This document shows positions 43,818 to 53,076 of a stretch of 64,000 nucleotides of DNA, piece after piece; position 1 is the first letter of the stretch, and each line of letters opens with the position of its first letter. Origin of the DNA: Panacagrimonas sp965216805 (GTDB lineage: Bacteria > Pseudomonadota > Gammaproteobacteria > Nevskiales > Nevskiaceae); assembly GCF_965216805.1 (NCBI RefSeq), contig NZ_CBDCGN010000002.1:1488001-1552000 (forward strand). The letters are read 5' to 3'. The notes beneath the pieces were generated by a model. The model was given only the letters and a program-made list of their open reading frames with translations. It was not told the origin of the DNA and did not search any database. The position numbers and the translations under genes were made by a program.

Positions 43818-45169
43818 TCGACGCGCGTAAATATTCCACGCACGTCGATCTGGCCAGTGACGGCGGCGGAGATCAGGGCGCTGCGGCGTTCTTTGAGGAG
43901 GGTGATCGCGCGCTCAGCCTCAAGAGTCAAGGCGCTGAAACGATTTTCTGTCGCTTCGATGTAACCACACACATCCGCCTGTTCTTGCATCGGAGGCAGT
44001 GCGATTCGGATCGCCTTGACGATATCGGTGTTCAGGTTGGGCTGGCCGGAACCCTGCTTTACCTCCTCGCGGATAGTCGGCGTCAGTGCAGCTAGGAACT
44101 GATAAATGAAATCCGGCGATAACCTGCCGTCGAGTTCCTCGAATCCGACAACGCCGTCATTGGCACAGGCATCGAACTTGAGAATCTTGGGCACACCCAG
44201 CGTTGCCCCGCTGTTAGAGTAGATAACCGTTCCGGATTTGAATACTCGGCTGCGGTCCATGCCCGCTGCCGTCAGATACTCGTCCACGCTGGTTAAATCC
44301 TTCATCTCGTCTTTGGTGATCTCCGCGACTGTCACCCAAGGGATGTGATCGCCGTCGAAGAATTCTGGATCGCCTGCGGGACGAGGCGAGGCTCCACGAA
44401 CAACCGAGGACAGCGTGCGGAGGGCGCGCACCTCCCAATGCGCCGGCACATCACCGAGCCACTCGATGCCGGAGGGCTTCATCGGGGCATCGGGATTCAG
44501 GCCCTTGGTGACGGCATGGGAGATGACGGCCTGACGCTTCTCCTTGAGCAGCGCGATCAGCTTTTCCTGCTCCGCCACCAGCGCGTCGATCTTGCCGGTC
44601 TCGCGGTCGAGGAAGGTGGCGATGGCGGTTTGTTCGGCTGCGAGCGGTATCGGAAGCCGAATCGCTCCGAGGAAGCTGCGGGCGACACGGTCGCGTGTTC
44701 CTCCGCGACATTGGCCTTCAAGATAGCCAAGGTATTGAGCTGACGAGAGCAAGTACACGACGAAGCCGGCGTCATGATCTGTAGCAAGTTTCAAGATGGC
44801 GACATCTACAGAGGTGATCGCCTTCGCTCCAAGATCTGGCGCAATGCATGCGCGGCCGACTGGGTCTGCTAGACGACAGATCAGGACATTTCCTGGTTCA
44901 ACCTCAGTGCACCGCAGCGCTCGGAATGTCTCCTCTGAGACGAATCGGAATCCCTGCTCTTTGTAATGTCCGACGCCGATATTTCCGGTCTGAATTAGGC
45001 GAACCCCGTCATCAGTAATGTACGGCGCCTCAATCCAGTCGCCATCGATAAACGTGTCGATTCCAGGGCGTGCGAGGGCTCTCAAGGCTTTGGGCTCCCA
45101 ATGCGCCGGCACCTCCCCCAACCACTCCACCCCGCTGTACTTGTACTCGGGATACCGCGGAAAGCTCAT
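43814..45169 (-). CDS. hsdS: Type I restriction-modification specificity subunit HsdS
   Basis: 451 residues from ATG 45169. Two target-recognition domains each start with a repeated segment (SGVEWLGEVPAHWE near residue 12; SGIEWLGDVPAHWE near residue 222) and end in long spacer helices (LVAEQEKLIALLKEKRQAVI; LEAERAITLLKERRSALIS). HsdS chooses the bipartite DNA target for the HsdM methylase. The start overlaps the stop of the Abi_2 gene by ATGA. It is intact although hsdM and hsdR are broken. Confidence 0.93.
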   Translation of the reverse strand: MSFPRYPEYKYSGVEWLGEVPAHWEPKALRALARPGIDTFIDGDWIEAPYITDDGVRLIQTGNIGVGHYKEQGFRFVSEETFRALRCTEVEPGNVLICRLADPVGRACIAPDLGAKAITSVDVAILKLATDHDAGFVVYLLSSAQYLGYLEGQCRGGTRDRVARSFLGAIRLPIPLAAEQTAIATFLDRETGKIDALVAEQEKLIALLKEKRQAVISHAVTKGLNPDAPMKPSGIEWLGDVPAHWEVRALRTLSSVVRGASPRPAGDPEFFDGDHIPWVTVAEITKDEMKDLTSVDEYLTAAGMDRSRVFKSGTVIYSNSGATLGVPKILKFDACANDGVVGFEELDGRLSPDFIYQFLAALTPTIREEVKQGSGQPNLNTDIVKAIRIALPPMQEQADVCGYIEATENRFSALTLEAERAITLLKERRSALISAAVTGQIDVRGIFTRVD

Positions 45170-46074
45170 GCCGCTCCCTCCCAGATCGGCGATTCGCGCC
45201 ACAGCGCCGGAAATCCCATTGCCGCGACATCGACCTTGGGGTGTTCGTTCAGCAGAGCCAGCAGATGCTCTGGCCAGTGTGTACCCGGGCTGATAATGCC
45301 GAGCATGTAGGCCAGCATGACCAGCGTGTTGTGCATTCGCTTGGGCATCTCGGTGTTGAACGCGGCACCCAGCCACTCGGGCTTGGCGGGCACCTTCATG
45401 CCGATCGTCATTTCACGATTCCAAAGCCGGCTGTGATGCGCGCAGACATTGCGCACGTAGGTGAGGTGGTGGGCGAAGGACTTGATGATCTGCTCGTCAA
45501 GACCGTAGGGCCGCGCGATCTCTACGCGATCGGCACCGTCCGCGAGATTCTGGAACCAGAGCGACAGTTGGCCGAAGGACAGCAACTCGCAGATACCCCA
45601 GAACGGCGGCAACTCCGGCTCGGTGTATGTCTTGCGGTAGTGCAGCACGAAGGTTTCGTGGCTGCGTTGAAGCTCTTCCTTCAACTTCTCAACGCATTTG
45701 GCATGCTGCGCCGGTTTGCGGAACAGGGCCGGGTCCAGGTAGGCGTGGGCACCGTAACGCAGCGCGAGAACATGAGCCCATCTGGTGCGAAGCGAGACTT
45801 CCACACGCTCGATCGCATCCATGACCAAGAGCCGCAGCTTCCGGTCGAAACTGTAGAGGTCGATGATGTCGTCGAAGTCGGTGCCTGGTCGGAACAAGTG
45901 ATCGCCCTGAACTGGCGACGACACTTCGTCAGGCAGCCAATACGCGCGCAGACGGTAATAGTTGATGTGGTGCAGGTGGTGCGCGGCGCGTTCACGATCC
46001 TGAATGATCATGCCGCGACGCAGGAGCTGATCGACCTGCTGTTCAACTGTCAGGGCCGGCTTCGCATACTTCAC
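45166..46074 (-). CDS. Abi_2 family (AbiD/AbiF-like) HEPN protein
   Basis: 302 residues. The N-terminal block HHINYYRLRAYWLP and the C-terminal RNVCAHHSRLWNR are family signatures. RNVCAH provides the R-x4-H motif of HEPN RNases. Abi_2 proteins cause abortive infection by phage. The gene lies inside the hsd locus, between hsdM and hsdS, and overlaps hsdS by 4 nt. A structured RNA with its own terminator lies directly upstream. The growth-arrest role is inferred from the family. Confidence 0.85.
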   Translation of the reverse strand: MKYAKPALTVEQQVDQLLRRGMIIQDRERAAHHLHHINYYRLRAYWLPDEVSSPVQGDHLFRPGTDFDDIIDLYSFDRKLRLLVMDAIERVEVSLRTRWAHVLALRYGAHAYLDPALFRKPAQHAKCVEKLKEELQRSHETFVLHYRKTYTEPELPPFWGICELLSFGQLSLWFQNLADGADRVEIARPYGLDEQIIKSFAHHLTYVRNVCAHHSRLWNREMTIGMKVPAKPEWLGAAFNTEMPKRMHNTLVMLAYMLGIISPGTHWPEHLLALLNEHPKVDVAAMGFPALWRESPIWEGAA

Positions 46075-46089
46075 GGCCGGACTCCGGGC

Positions 46090-46205
46090 AATAAAAAACC
46101 CGCCCTGGTGCGCTTCCGTGGAGAGGCGTGACGGGTGTTGTTACGCAAATTGTGGGATGCCCGCTGAGAGATGCCAATAGCCGGCAGGCGGATTCTGCGT
46201 AACAT
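46090..46205 (-). ncRNA. Candidate structured RNA upstream of the Abi_2 gene (abiF-RNA-like)
   Basis: On the minus strand an 8-bp helix (46196-46203 with 46140-46147) encloses nested stems (CCGC/GCGG and TGCC/GGCA). It is followed by a second hairpin (ACCCG..GCC against GGC.GGGT, about 46098-46136) that ends in T6. The whole unit ends a few bases before the Abi_2 start. A conserved RNA motif preceding abiF-type genes is known. The identity here is by position and fold, not by a covariance model. Confidence 0.6.
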
Positions 46206-46417
46206 ATTGTTGTACTTGCACAAAAACACGCTCCGGCACCGTTTGTCATCGTCGCCACGAAAGCGCATTTCCGGCGAAACGGCGAGCTTGGCAAACGCGG
46301 GGGCCGCGGCCGGAACCGTTTCCATTGTGGAATTCGTTGAGTCGCGAGCCTTCCCGTTGCTGGCGACGATTTCACGTATGTGCAGTTTCTGCACATTGCT
46401 GCCCGCGACCCCGTTGT

Positions 46418-48198
46418 TCACGCCGACAGCCCCTTAATCATGTCCAGGATGCGGTCGGTGGTCTGCTTGAGTTCGGCGTCGATCACGGCCAGCGGGCGCG
46501 GCGGCTGGAAGACGTAGAAGTGACGGTTGAACGGGATCTCGTACCCGACCTTGGTCTTCTCGTGGTCGATCCAAGCGTCGGGAGCGTGAGGCAGCACCTC
46601 GCGCTTGAAGTAGGTCTCCACGTCCTCGTGCAGAGGCACGTTCTCGGTGTCGCGCAGGTTGCTGTCTGACTGCGGCTTGCCCTTCTGCTTGCCCTTGGCG
46701 CCGAGCACCGGCTTGCCGTGCTCGTCCTTGAGCGGGCGCTCGACGGTGATCGTGCGGTAGCCGAAGTCTTCGTTCTTGAAGATCGGGAGATGGGCTTGTC
46801 GCCGTCCGAGGCTTCCTCGAAACCACCGAACAAACGGGTGATGCGCTCGATGTGCGCGTCCGACAATTCCTTGCGCTTGCTGCCCAGGCTCTTGCGCATC
46901 TTCTGCCAGAAGCCGCTGGCATCGATGAGCTGCACCTTGCCCTTGCGCGCGGCCGGCTTGCGGTTGCTGACGATCCAGACGTAGGTGCTGATGCCGGTGT
47001 TGTAGAACATGTCCACCGGCAGGCCGACGATGGCCTCCAGCAGGTCGTTCTCCAGCACGTAGCGGCGGATCTCGCTCTCGCCGCTGCCGGCGCCGCCGGT
47101 GAACAGGGGCGAGCCATTGAGCACGATGCCGAAGCGGCTGCCGCCGTCCTTGGCCGGGCGCATCTTGGCGATCAGGTGCAGCAGGAACAGCATGGAGCCG
47201 TCGCTCACGCGCGGCAGGCCGGGGCCGAATCGGCCGTTGAAGCCCTGGCTCTCGTGTTCCTTGCGAACGTCCTTTTCGACCTTTTTCCACTCCACGCCGA
47301 ACGGCGGGTTGGAGAGCATGTAGTCGAACTGCTTCGCCGGGTGGCCGTCGTCGCTCAGGGTATTGCCGAAGGCGATGCTGGTGACATCCTGGCCCTTGAT
47401 GAGCATGTCCGCCTTGCAGATGGCGTAGGACTCCGGGTTCAGTTCCTGGCCGAAGACTGAAAGGCGGGCGCCGGGGTTGTGCTCGGCCAGATACTCGCCC
47501 GCGATGCTGAGCATGCCGCCGGTGCCGGCGGTGGGGTCATAGATGGTGCGGACCACGCCGGGTCTGGAGAGCACGTCGTCGTCCTCGACGAAGATCAGGT
47601 TCACCATCAGTCGGATCACCTCGCGCGGGGTGAAGTGCTCACCGGCCGTTTCGTTGGAGATTTCTGCGAATTTGCGAATCAGTTCCTCGAAGACCAGGCC
47701 CATCCTGTGGTTGTCGACGGCTTCCGGGTGCAGGTCGATGCCGGCGAACTTCTCGGAAACCTGGTAGAGCAGCCGCGCCTTGGCCAGCCGGTCAATCTGC
47801 GCGTGGAATTCGAAGCGCTCGAAGATATCCAGCACCGCTGGCGAGAACGCTTGGACGTAGCTGTAGAGGTTCTCGCGGATGTGGTCCTGGTCGCCCATGA
47901 GCGTCTTCATGTCCAGGGGCGAGGTGTTGTACAGCCCGCGCTGGCCACTCTTGCGCTCCAGGAACGGCTCGGGGTTCAGGCCAGCCTTGGTCTTGGCCTC
48001 GAACTCGGCGAGCACCGCGGCCTTGCTCGGCTCCAGCACGCAGTCCAGGCGGCGAAGCACGGTGAACGGCAGGATCACCCGGCCGTACTCGGACTGCTTG
48101 TAGTCGCCACGCAACAGGTCGGCGACGGACCAGATGAAGGCGGAAAGGGCGGGTTGGTTCACGTTGCAATGGTTCTTGTCAGCCAACCGCCCGGCCAC
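46418..48198 (-). pseudogene. hsdM: Type I methyltransferase subunit HsdM with a frameshift
   Basis: About 590 residues when the frames are joined. The N-terminal helical domain (SAFIWSVADLLRGDYKQSEY) is followed by an N6-adenine methylase core with DPTAGTGGML for SAM binding and the catalytic NPPF in LSNPPFGVEW. After DGDKPIS the frame goes wrong near 46784. One extra base there would restore RIFKNEDFGYRTIT, and the correct C-terminus ends at 46418. The cause may be a real one-base deletion or a sequencing error. The start is GTG 48198 or TTG 48186. Confidence 0.87.
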
Positions 48199-48417
48199 GT
48201 CATCGCGGCAGGGTGGGCGGGTGCCGGAAGTGGCATTCGGGACCGTTTTGAGCCGAGCATTAAGATGACCTCGAGGAAAAAATCTAACTCATTCAATAGT
48301 GTACACGTCTGTAGCGCACATCTCTATCCGTGAGCAACTGTGGAGAGCTCCCACTCGCCGGCCATATTGTCACCTCCGTCCGTGGCGATGAACCCACATG
48401 CTGAAGGATGGTCCTGA

Positions 48418-48633
48418 ATGAACCGCTTGGTCCCCCCGCGTGAAGGTATGCGAGTCGTCGGCGTGAGGTCGCCGACGACCTTCTACGCTCTTATCGCTGC
48501 AGGCGAGCTGCCACCGCTGATCAAGCGCGGGCGCAACTGCTTTCACCTCGAATCTGACCTGATCGCGTATTTGGAACGACTGGCCGCGGGGCGGGTGAAG
48601 CCATTGCCGCCCTCAAGCAGTCGAGCGAGGTGA
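48418..48633 (+). CDS. AlpA-like regulator
   Basis: 71 residues from ATG 48418. MRVVGVRSPTTFYALIAAGE through LIKRGRNCFHLESDLIAYL is the AlpA/excisionase winged HTH. It heads a rightward run with the replication-type genes and is divergent from hsdM; the 219-bp gap between them holds the promoters but no gene. Confidence 0.8.
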   Translation: MNRLVPPREGMRVVGVRSPTTFYALIAAGELPPLIKRGRNCFHLESDLIAYLERLAAGRVKPLPPSSSRAR

Positions 48634-48637
48634 AAAC

Positions 48638-49456
48638 ATGAGCCAAGCATTTACCAAGCTGTTCTCGTCGATCACAGAGAGCACGGTCTGGGGCGAGCCG
48701 TACCCGACTCGGATTCTGTGGATAGCCATGCTGGCGATGGCCGACCGCGACGGGCGCGTGAACGCCAGTGTGCCCGGACTAGCACGGCGCGCCGGCATTA
48801 CGCTGGAGGAATGCGAGACGGCACTGGCGACATTCCTGAAGCCCGACAGGTACAGCCGCACACCGGATCATGAGGGCCGCCGAATCAAGACCGCGGACGG
48901 CGGCTGGAGCCTTCTGAACTACGCGAAGTACCGCAACCAGCGAGACGAAGAAACCAAGCGAGCGGCTGACGCGGAACGCCAGCGCCTCCATCGTGACGTT
49001 AAGCGATCCGCCAAGGCTGCGGCATCCGCTTCACCCGCCGATTGTCACGACGAAAGCGTGACCGGGCGTGACAGTCACGCAATGTCACAAGAAGTCGCCC
49101 AAGCAGAAGCAGAAGCAGAAGCAGAAGCAGACAAGAACAACACTGAGCGCGTTCGCGCTCGTCCGACTTCGATCTCCATCGCCGATCTCGTCGCTGAGGG
49201 CGTGAGTGAGAGCGCGGCGGCTGATTGGCTCGCATTACGGAAGCACAAGCGCGCACCCCTGACTCCCCGTGCTTGGGAAGCCCTCAAGCGTGAGGCGGGC
49301 AAAGCTGGATGGACCCTCGACGCAGCGGTGAGCAAAGCCGCCGAGAGGGGCTGGCAGAACTTCGAGGCCGAATGGGTCCAGAACTCTGGGGCGAAGACGA
49401 AGCGAACAAGCCGACTCGACGTTCCGCCCGTTGGCACAAATTACGGGAGCATCTAA
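48638..49456 (+). CDS. Phage-type replication/helix-turn-helix protein
   Basis: 272 residues from ATG 48638. The N-terminal part (residues 1-100; WIAMLAMADRDGRVNASVPG, LARRAGITLEECETAL) resembles the winged-helix domain of phage replication initiators. A low-complexity linker with an EAEAEAEA run (encoded by hexamer repeats at about 49104-49130) follows, and a C-terminal helical domain (WEALKREAGKAGW) comes last. The stop overlaps the start of the DnaC-like gene (TAATG), as expected for an initiator/helicase-loader pair. Confidence 0.72.
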   Translation: MSQAFTKLFSSITESTVWGEPYPTRILWIAMLAMADRDGRVNASVPGLARRAGITLEECETALATFLKPDRYSRTPDHEGRRIKTADGGWSLLNYAKYRNQRDEETKRAADAERQRLHRDVKRSAKAAASASPADCHDESVTGRDSHAMSQEVAQAEAEAEAEADKNNTERVRARPTSISIADLVAEGVSESAAADWLALRKHKRAPLTPRAWEALKREAGKAGWTLDAAVSKAAERGWQNFEAEWVQNSGAKTKRTSRLDVPPVGTNYGSI

Positions 49457-50166
49457 TGAATTCGATCCTCAAATCACTGATGGAGAAGGCGGTCGGTAAT
49501 TGCCAAGTACACGGCGACTTCGAGACCCCCACGTTCACCGGTAGACCGCCGCCGTGCCCGACGTGTGCCGAGCTGGGAATCCGTGATCGGCAGGCCAAAG
49601 CCCGCGAGTCAGCAGCGCCGACAGATCGCTTACTCAGCGCATCGGGTGTTCCGCTCCGGTATCGCGGTGCCCGTATTGAGCACGTCGCCACCCCGTACCG
49701 TGAAAAGCTGTCGAAGTGGGCGGATCGAGCTGAGAATCGGTATGCGCCGCTACTCATGATCGGGAACGTTGGGACGGGGAAAACCTACGCGGCCGCTGCT
49801 GTCATCCGTGCGATGTCCGAGCACGGGGTGCAGGCGTTGTTTGGGAGCGAGGCCGATTACCTGCGGGAGATCCGTGCGTCCTGGGACTCGAAGGACATCA
49901 CCGAGCAATCTGTCTTTCGGCGTTGGGCGGGTGCCCATGTTCTGTTCCTGGACGACATTGGCGCTGCGCGAGGAAACGAGAACGATGCGATGCGGCTTCA
50001 CGAGCTGATAGCCACGCGCTACAACAACCTGCGTACTACGGCCTTCATATCGAACCTCACACCCGAGGCGCTACGCGATGCCGTCGGCGAGCGGGCTTAT
50101 GACCGCATGAGGGACGGCGCGACGCAAATGACGATGACAGGTCCATCTCGACGGAAGGCGGCATGA
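49456..50166 (+). CDS. DnaC-like helicase loader ATPase
   Basis: 236 residues from ATG 49456. A small zinc-knuckle-like CPTC lies near residue 35. An AAA+ core follows with Walker A GNVGTGKT, Walker B VLFLDDIGA and sensor FISNLT. The C-terminus YDRMRDGATQMTM is typical of DnaC/IstB-like loaders. It would load DnaB at an island origin. It is translationally coupled to the preceding gene. Confidence 0.87.
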   Translation: MNSILKSLMEKAVGNCQVHGDFETPTFTGRPPPCPTCAELGIRDRQAKARESAAPTDRLLSASGVPLRYRGARIEHVATPYREKLSKWADRAENRYAPLLMIGNVGTGKTYAAAAVIRAMSEHGVQALFGSEADYLREIRASWDSKDITEQSVFRRWAGAHVLFLDDIGAARGNENDAMRLHELIATRYNNLRTTAFISNLTPEALRDAVGERAYDRMRDGATQMTMTGPSRRKAA

Positions 50167-50678
50167 GCGAACAACCCCGCCGGTGAGGCCACGCAAGTCC
50201 GACCCCGCGAACGCTGGACGCACGACCAGAGGGCTTGCTGACCGTGAGGAGAAGTTCTGACGGCGAACGTAAAGCAGGCACCCGGCGACGGCGCCCGGGC
50301 CGCGGCGGGGAAGTTAGGTCAGCTCCTCGAAGATGCCCTGCATGAGTTCCGGGAAGCCCTGGACGACCAGGAGAGAGGGCCGCCGCGCGACGCCGTAGAT
50401 GCGTGCCGTTGGCAGCCGAAGCCAACCTGCAGGAAATCTTGGGCGCTGCCGACGACTGTCCTTGCCGGCTGGCCGGGGAAAATTTTTTCTCATGAGCAGC
50501 GCGAAGGTGCGATTTCGCCGTGGAAGCTCCGAATCCTCAGTGGCTGGGAAGAACCAGCAGATGGTTTTCGTGCGCCGGGCCATTGCCGCGAAGCACGCTC
50601 GGGTGATCGGGAAAGCGATGCCGCATCACCTGCCCGCAACGTGGGCGCAGGTCTTCTCGATCTCAGCGATCTCAGCGG
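50167..50678. other. No confident gene; possible coding remnant
   Basis: About 510 bp with no recognisable intact gene. Between roughly 50259 and 50402 one plus-strand frame reads like a small protein (GKLGQLLEDALHEFREALDD) but lacks a credible start, and its coding look fades afterwards, while another frame (LQEILGAADDCPC) takes over to a stop near 50494. This suggests a broken small gene. Everything else looks like chance open frames. Confidence 0.4.
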
Positions 50679-51809
50679 TCACCACGTCAAGGCAGTCTCG
50701 GCCACCGGCTTCAGTTCCCGCGGGCTGGCGCCGCTCTTGGCCAAGTCCTTGAGCGTGTCCAGCTTGGGGATGATGTCCGGCGCCCGGTCAGCAGCACCCA
50801 GGGCCAGGCGCGACACGTCGTGCAGGTACTGTTGCCCGCGCTCGAACACCCGCTTGAAATCCTTGTCGACCTGCGCCTTGTGGTACTGCGTGCCCACCGT
50901 CTTGTGCCAGACATTGAAAGTCTTGCGCGTCTCGAACAGGTCGTTCAGGCGCTGCTGGACCTTGGGGATGGCGTCGGCAAGCTGGAAGTCGGCGCCCGAG
51001 TCGCCCGGCTCTGATGCCTGCCGGCTGCTCTCAATGCCCGTCAGGCCGAGCAAATGCGGCGCCGGCCAAGTGCCGTGATCGGCCTCGAAGGCCCGCACTT
51101 CGCTGGGGGTGAGCGATTCATGCACCGTGAAACCCATGCGCTCGTACACGCCGGGCTTGAACATGGTGCCGCTGGTCGGCTCGAACACCTCGCCGTCCGG
51201 GAGTCGCACGACAGCGTGCCAGTCGTTCGGGCCGATCCAAGAACGCTGGCCGACCAGCATGTCGCCAAGTCCTTCGACAGCCGACTTCGCCGAATACTGG
51301 AAGCAGCCTCCAGGTTCCAGCCCTTTGTCGTTCAGATCGCCGCGCCGACGCGCGGCCTGAGCTTGCAGAAGATTCAGGGCTTCCGGGGCGGTCTGCCGGA
51401 AAGCGCGCAGAGTTCGCTCAGAGAAAGATCCTTCACCCGCTTCTCGAAGTAACCCCGTTGATCGGTCCCCGGGGTCGATGCCGCCGTCGGCGGCGTCCGC
51501 TCGTTTGCGGGCATGCTGCTTGGAGTCGCCGAAGAAGAATCGACGGCCTTGGTCGGTGAGGCGGACTGCGACATGAGTAGCTCCCGAACTGAGCTTGGAT
51601 GGTAGAACGAAAACGCCCTCGCGGTCAGTGCTCCCAAGTCTCCGCTCGTCGGACAGCGATGCCGCCATCGGCTGCGCGTCGGCAGTCGGCGCCCGCTCGC
51701 CGCCGCGCTGCACGTACTTGCGCGCCGGGATGATGAACTGAGCAACGATGTCGGCGTCAGTCATGCGCAGCGGCACGCCCAACTTGCGCAGGAACGCGCG
51801 GATCTCCGA
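50679..51809 (-). pseudogene. Fragment of a large phage-type polyvalent protein
   Basis: The frame is open for about 376 codons. It begins right after a stop at SEIRAFLRKLGVPLRM without a proper start region and ends abruptly at ETALTW. Blocks such as LPSKLSSGATHVAVRLTDQG, LVGQRSWIGPNDWHAVVRLP and KTFNVWHKTVGTQYHKAQ look like pieces of a very large multidomain phage or integrative-element protein. Both ends appear cut. An ATG at 51782 or 51764 could still start a product. Function unknown. Confidence 0.5.
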
Positions 51810-51915
51810 TCAATTGCCGTGCATCTTCGAGCACGGTTTACGAATATGCACTGTGGAGATGCGCGCGCGGCAAACCTCACGATGGGCGGACATCCCCCGC
51901 CAAGGAAAACTGCAC

Positions 51916-52290
51916 ATGAGCAACCCGGTGAAGACGCTACTCGCGGCGGGCGGCGGCTATGCGGCCAGCGGCGGCTCCGGCGCAGTGGCGGCGCCAGTCA
52001 TCGGCATGATGGCGCGGCGCGGCGCGCGACAGGCCACGGTGCGCAACCTGGAACAGTTGCAGAAGCTGGCTGCGGCCGGCGCAGATCCGCGTTACATCGT
52101 GTCGCGGTATGCCAAAGCGGCCGGTCCGCAGGCAACGCCCGGTGAGTTGTCCCAATTCCTGGTCACCGCGCCCCGTAAGGACCTGATCGAGCTGGCGGCC
52201 AAGGTCAACGGAATGAAGGGGCCGAATCGCAAGCTCGCGGCGGATGCGCTGGTCCTGGCGATGACGGGGCAAGTGGCACCTGAACTTTGA
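51916..52290 (+). CDS. Small Gly/Ala-rich island protein, unknown function
   Basis: 124 residues from ATG 51916. The N-terminus is glycine/alanine-rich and mildly hydrophobic (LLAAGGGYAASGGSGAVAAP), and the rest is helical and basic. It resembles the membrane-active tails of phage proteins only in composition, and no family is recognised. It lies upstream of a DUF2280 gene in the same direction. Confidence 0.5.
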   Translation: MSNPVKTLLAAGGGYAASGGSGAVAAPVIGMMARRGARQATVRNLEQLQKLAAAGADPRYIVSRYAKAAGPQATPGELSQFLVTAPRKDLIELAAKVNGMKGPNRKLAADALVLAMTGQVAPEL

Positions 52291-52307
52291 TAGGCCTTTG
52301 ATCACGT

Positions 52308-52748
52308 ATGGCTACCGGAAGGCTCCCTGATGATGTGAAAGAGGCCGTCGTACAGGCCTTGGCGTGTTTCGACACGCCGAAGCAAGTGCGGTCCGCCATC
52401 CAAGCTGAATATGGGCTCGACCTGAGCCCGCAGCAGATTGAGGCGTACGACCCGAACAAGAGCACCGGACGGAATCTGTCGGAGCGGCTGCGCAAGATGT
52501 TTGAACGCACCCGCAGGAAGTTCCACGAAGACGTGTCGGACATCCCGATTTCGAACAAGGCTTACCGGCTGCGCGCCCTGTCGCGCATGTTTGCCCAGGC
52601 GGAATCGCGCGGGAACCTGGCGATGGCGGCGAGCTTGCTGGAGCAGGCCGCTAAGGAATGCGGCGATGTCTACACCAACCGCCAGAAGATCGACGGCAGG
52701 GTCCACTTCAGGGCTCGGGCGGTGATTGTCCCAGCCAAGGAAGCCTGA
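52308..52748 (+). CDS. DUF2280-family phage protein
   Basis: 146 residues from ATG 52308. LPDDVKEAVVQALACFDTPKQV and YGLDLSPQQIEAYDPNKS are typical of DUF2280, a family found in tailed phages next to terminase genes and sometimes treated as a small terminase-like subunit. No large terminase follows, so the packaging module is gone. Confidence 0.75.
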   Translation: MATGRLPDDVKEAVVQALACFDTPKQVRSAIQAEYGLDLSPQQIEAYDPNKSTGRNLSERLRKMFERTRRKFHEDVSDIPISNKAYRLRALSRMFAQAESRGNLAMAASLLEQAAKECGDVYTNRQKIDGRVHFRARAVIVPAKEA

Positions 52749-52902
52749 GCAAAAGCGGCTGCTGGCCAACAGCCGTTTGAGGTCCAGTAAGGTGGCGCGG
52801 CGGCCACCCGAAAGACCGCCACGCGCTACTTCATCGCCCTGGGCCGACTGCTTTCGCTGATGTCGGCGCAGGCTGCCGTCTACATCCGACCCCGGTAGCA
52901 GG

Positions 52903-53040
52903 CTAGAACGTCTCACTGCAGAGGCCGGCGTCGGAGAGACCAGCGTTCAATCCGCCATCAAGGTTCGCAAGCAGAGCGCCCCCGAAGTGCAGAAGGCCGT
53001 CGAGAGCGGCGAGGTGAGTCTGAACATGATCACGGAGTGA
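52903..53040 (+). pseudogene. ParB-like/phage regulator fragment
   Basis: 46 codons in frame reading LTAEAGVGETSVQSAIKV and APEVQKAVESGEVSL up to a TGA at 53040. This is the helix-turn-helix portion of plasmid/phage ParB-type regulators, but there is no start and the flanking domains are missing. The rest of 52749-53076 shows no gene. Confidence 0.4.
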
Positions 53041-53049
53041 CCAGACGCG

Positions 53050-53073
53050 ACTACTGATAATCCTTACAGTAGT
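53050..53073. promoter_or_regulatory. Inverted repeat next to a start codon, candidate operator
   Basis: ACTACTG, ten bases, CAGTAGT; the right arm ends 3 nt before the ATG at 53077. The CTG-N9-ACAG core resembles a LexA-type box with altered spacing. It covers the place where a ribosome-binding site should be. Confidence 0.45.
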
Positions 53074-53076
53074 CCC

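Noticed and set aside
46071..46421. Minus-strand open frame of 116 codons between hsdM and Abi_2
   Set aside because: It runs through the structured RNA and its terminator and overlaps the Abi_2 start. It is best explained as chance translation of the RNA region.
49104..49130. Hexamer repeats as a phase-variation switch
   Set aside because: The unit is 6 bp, so length changes keep the frame; they only change the EAEA linker of the replication-type protein.
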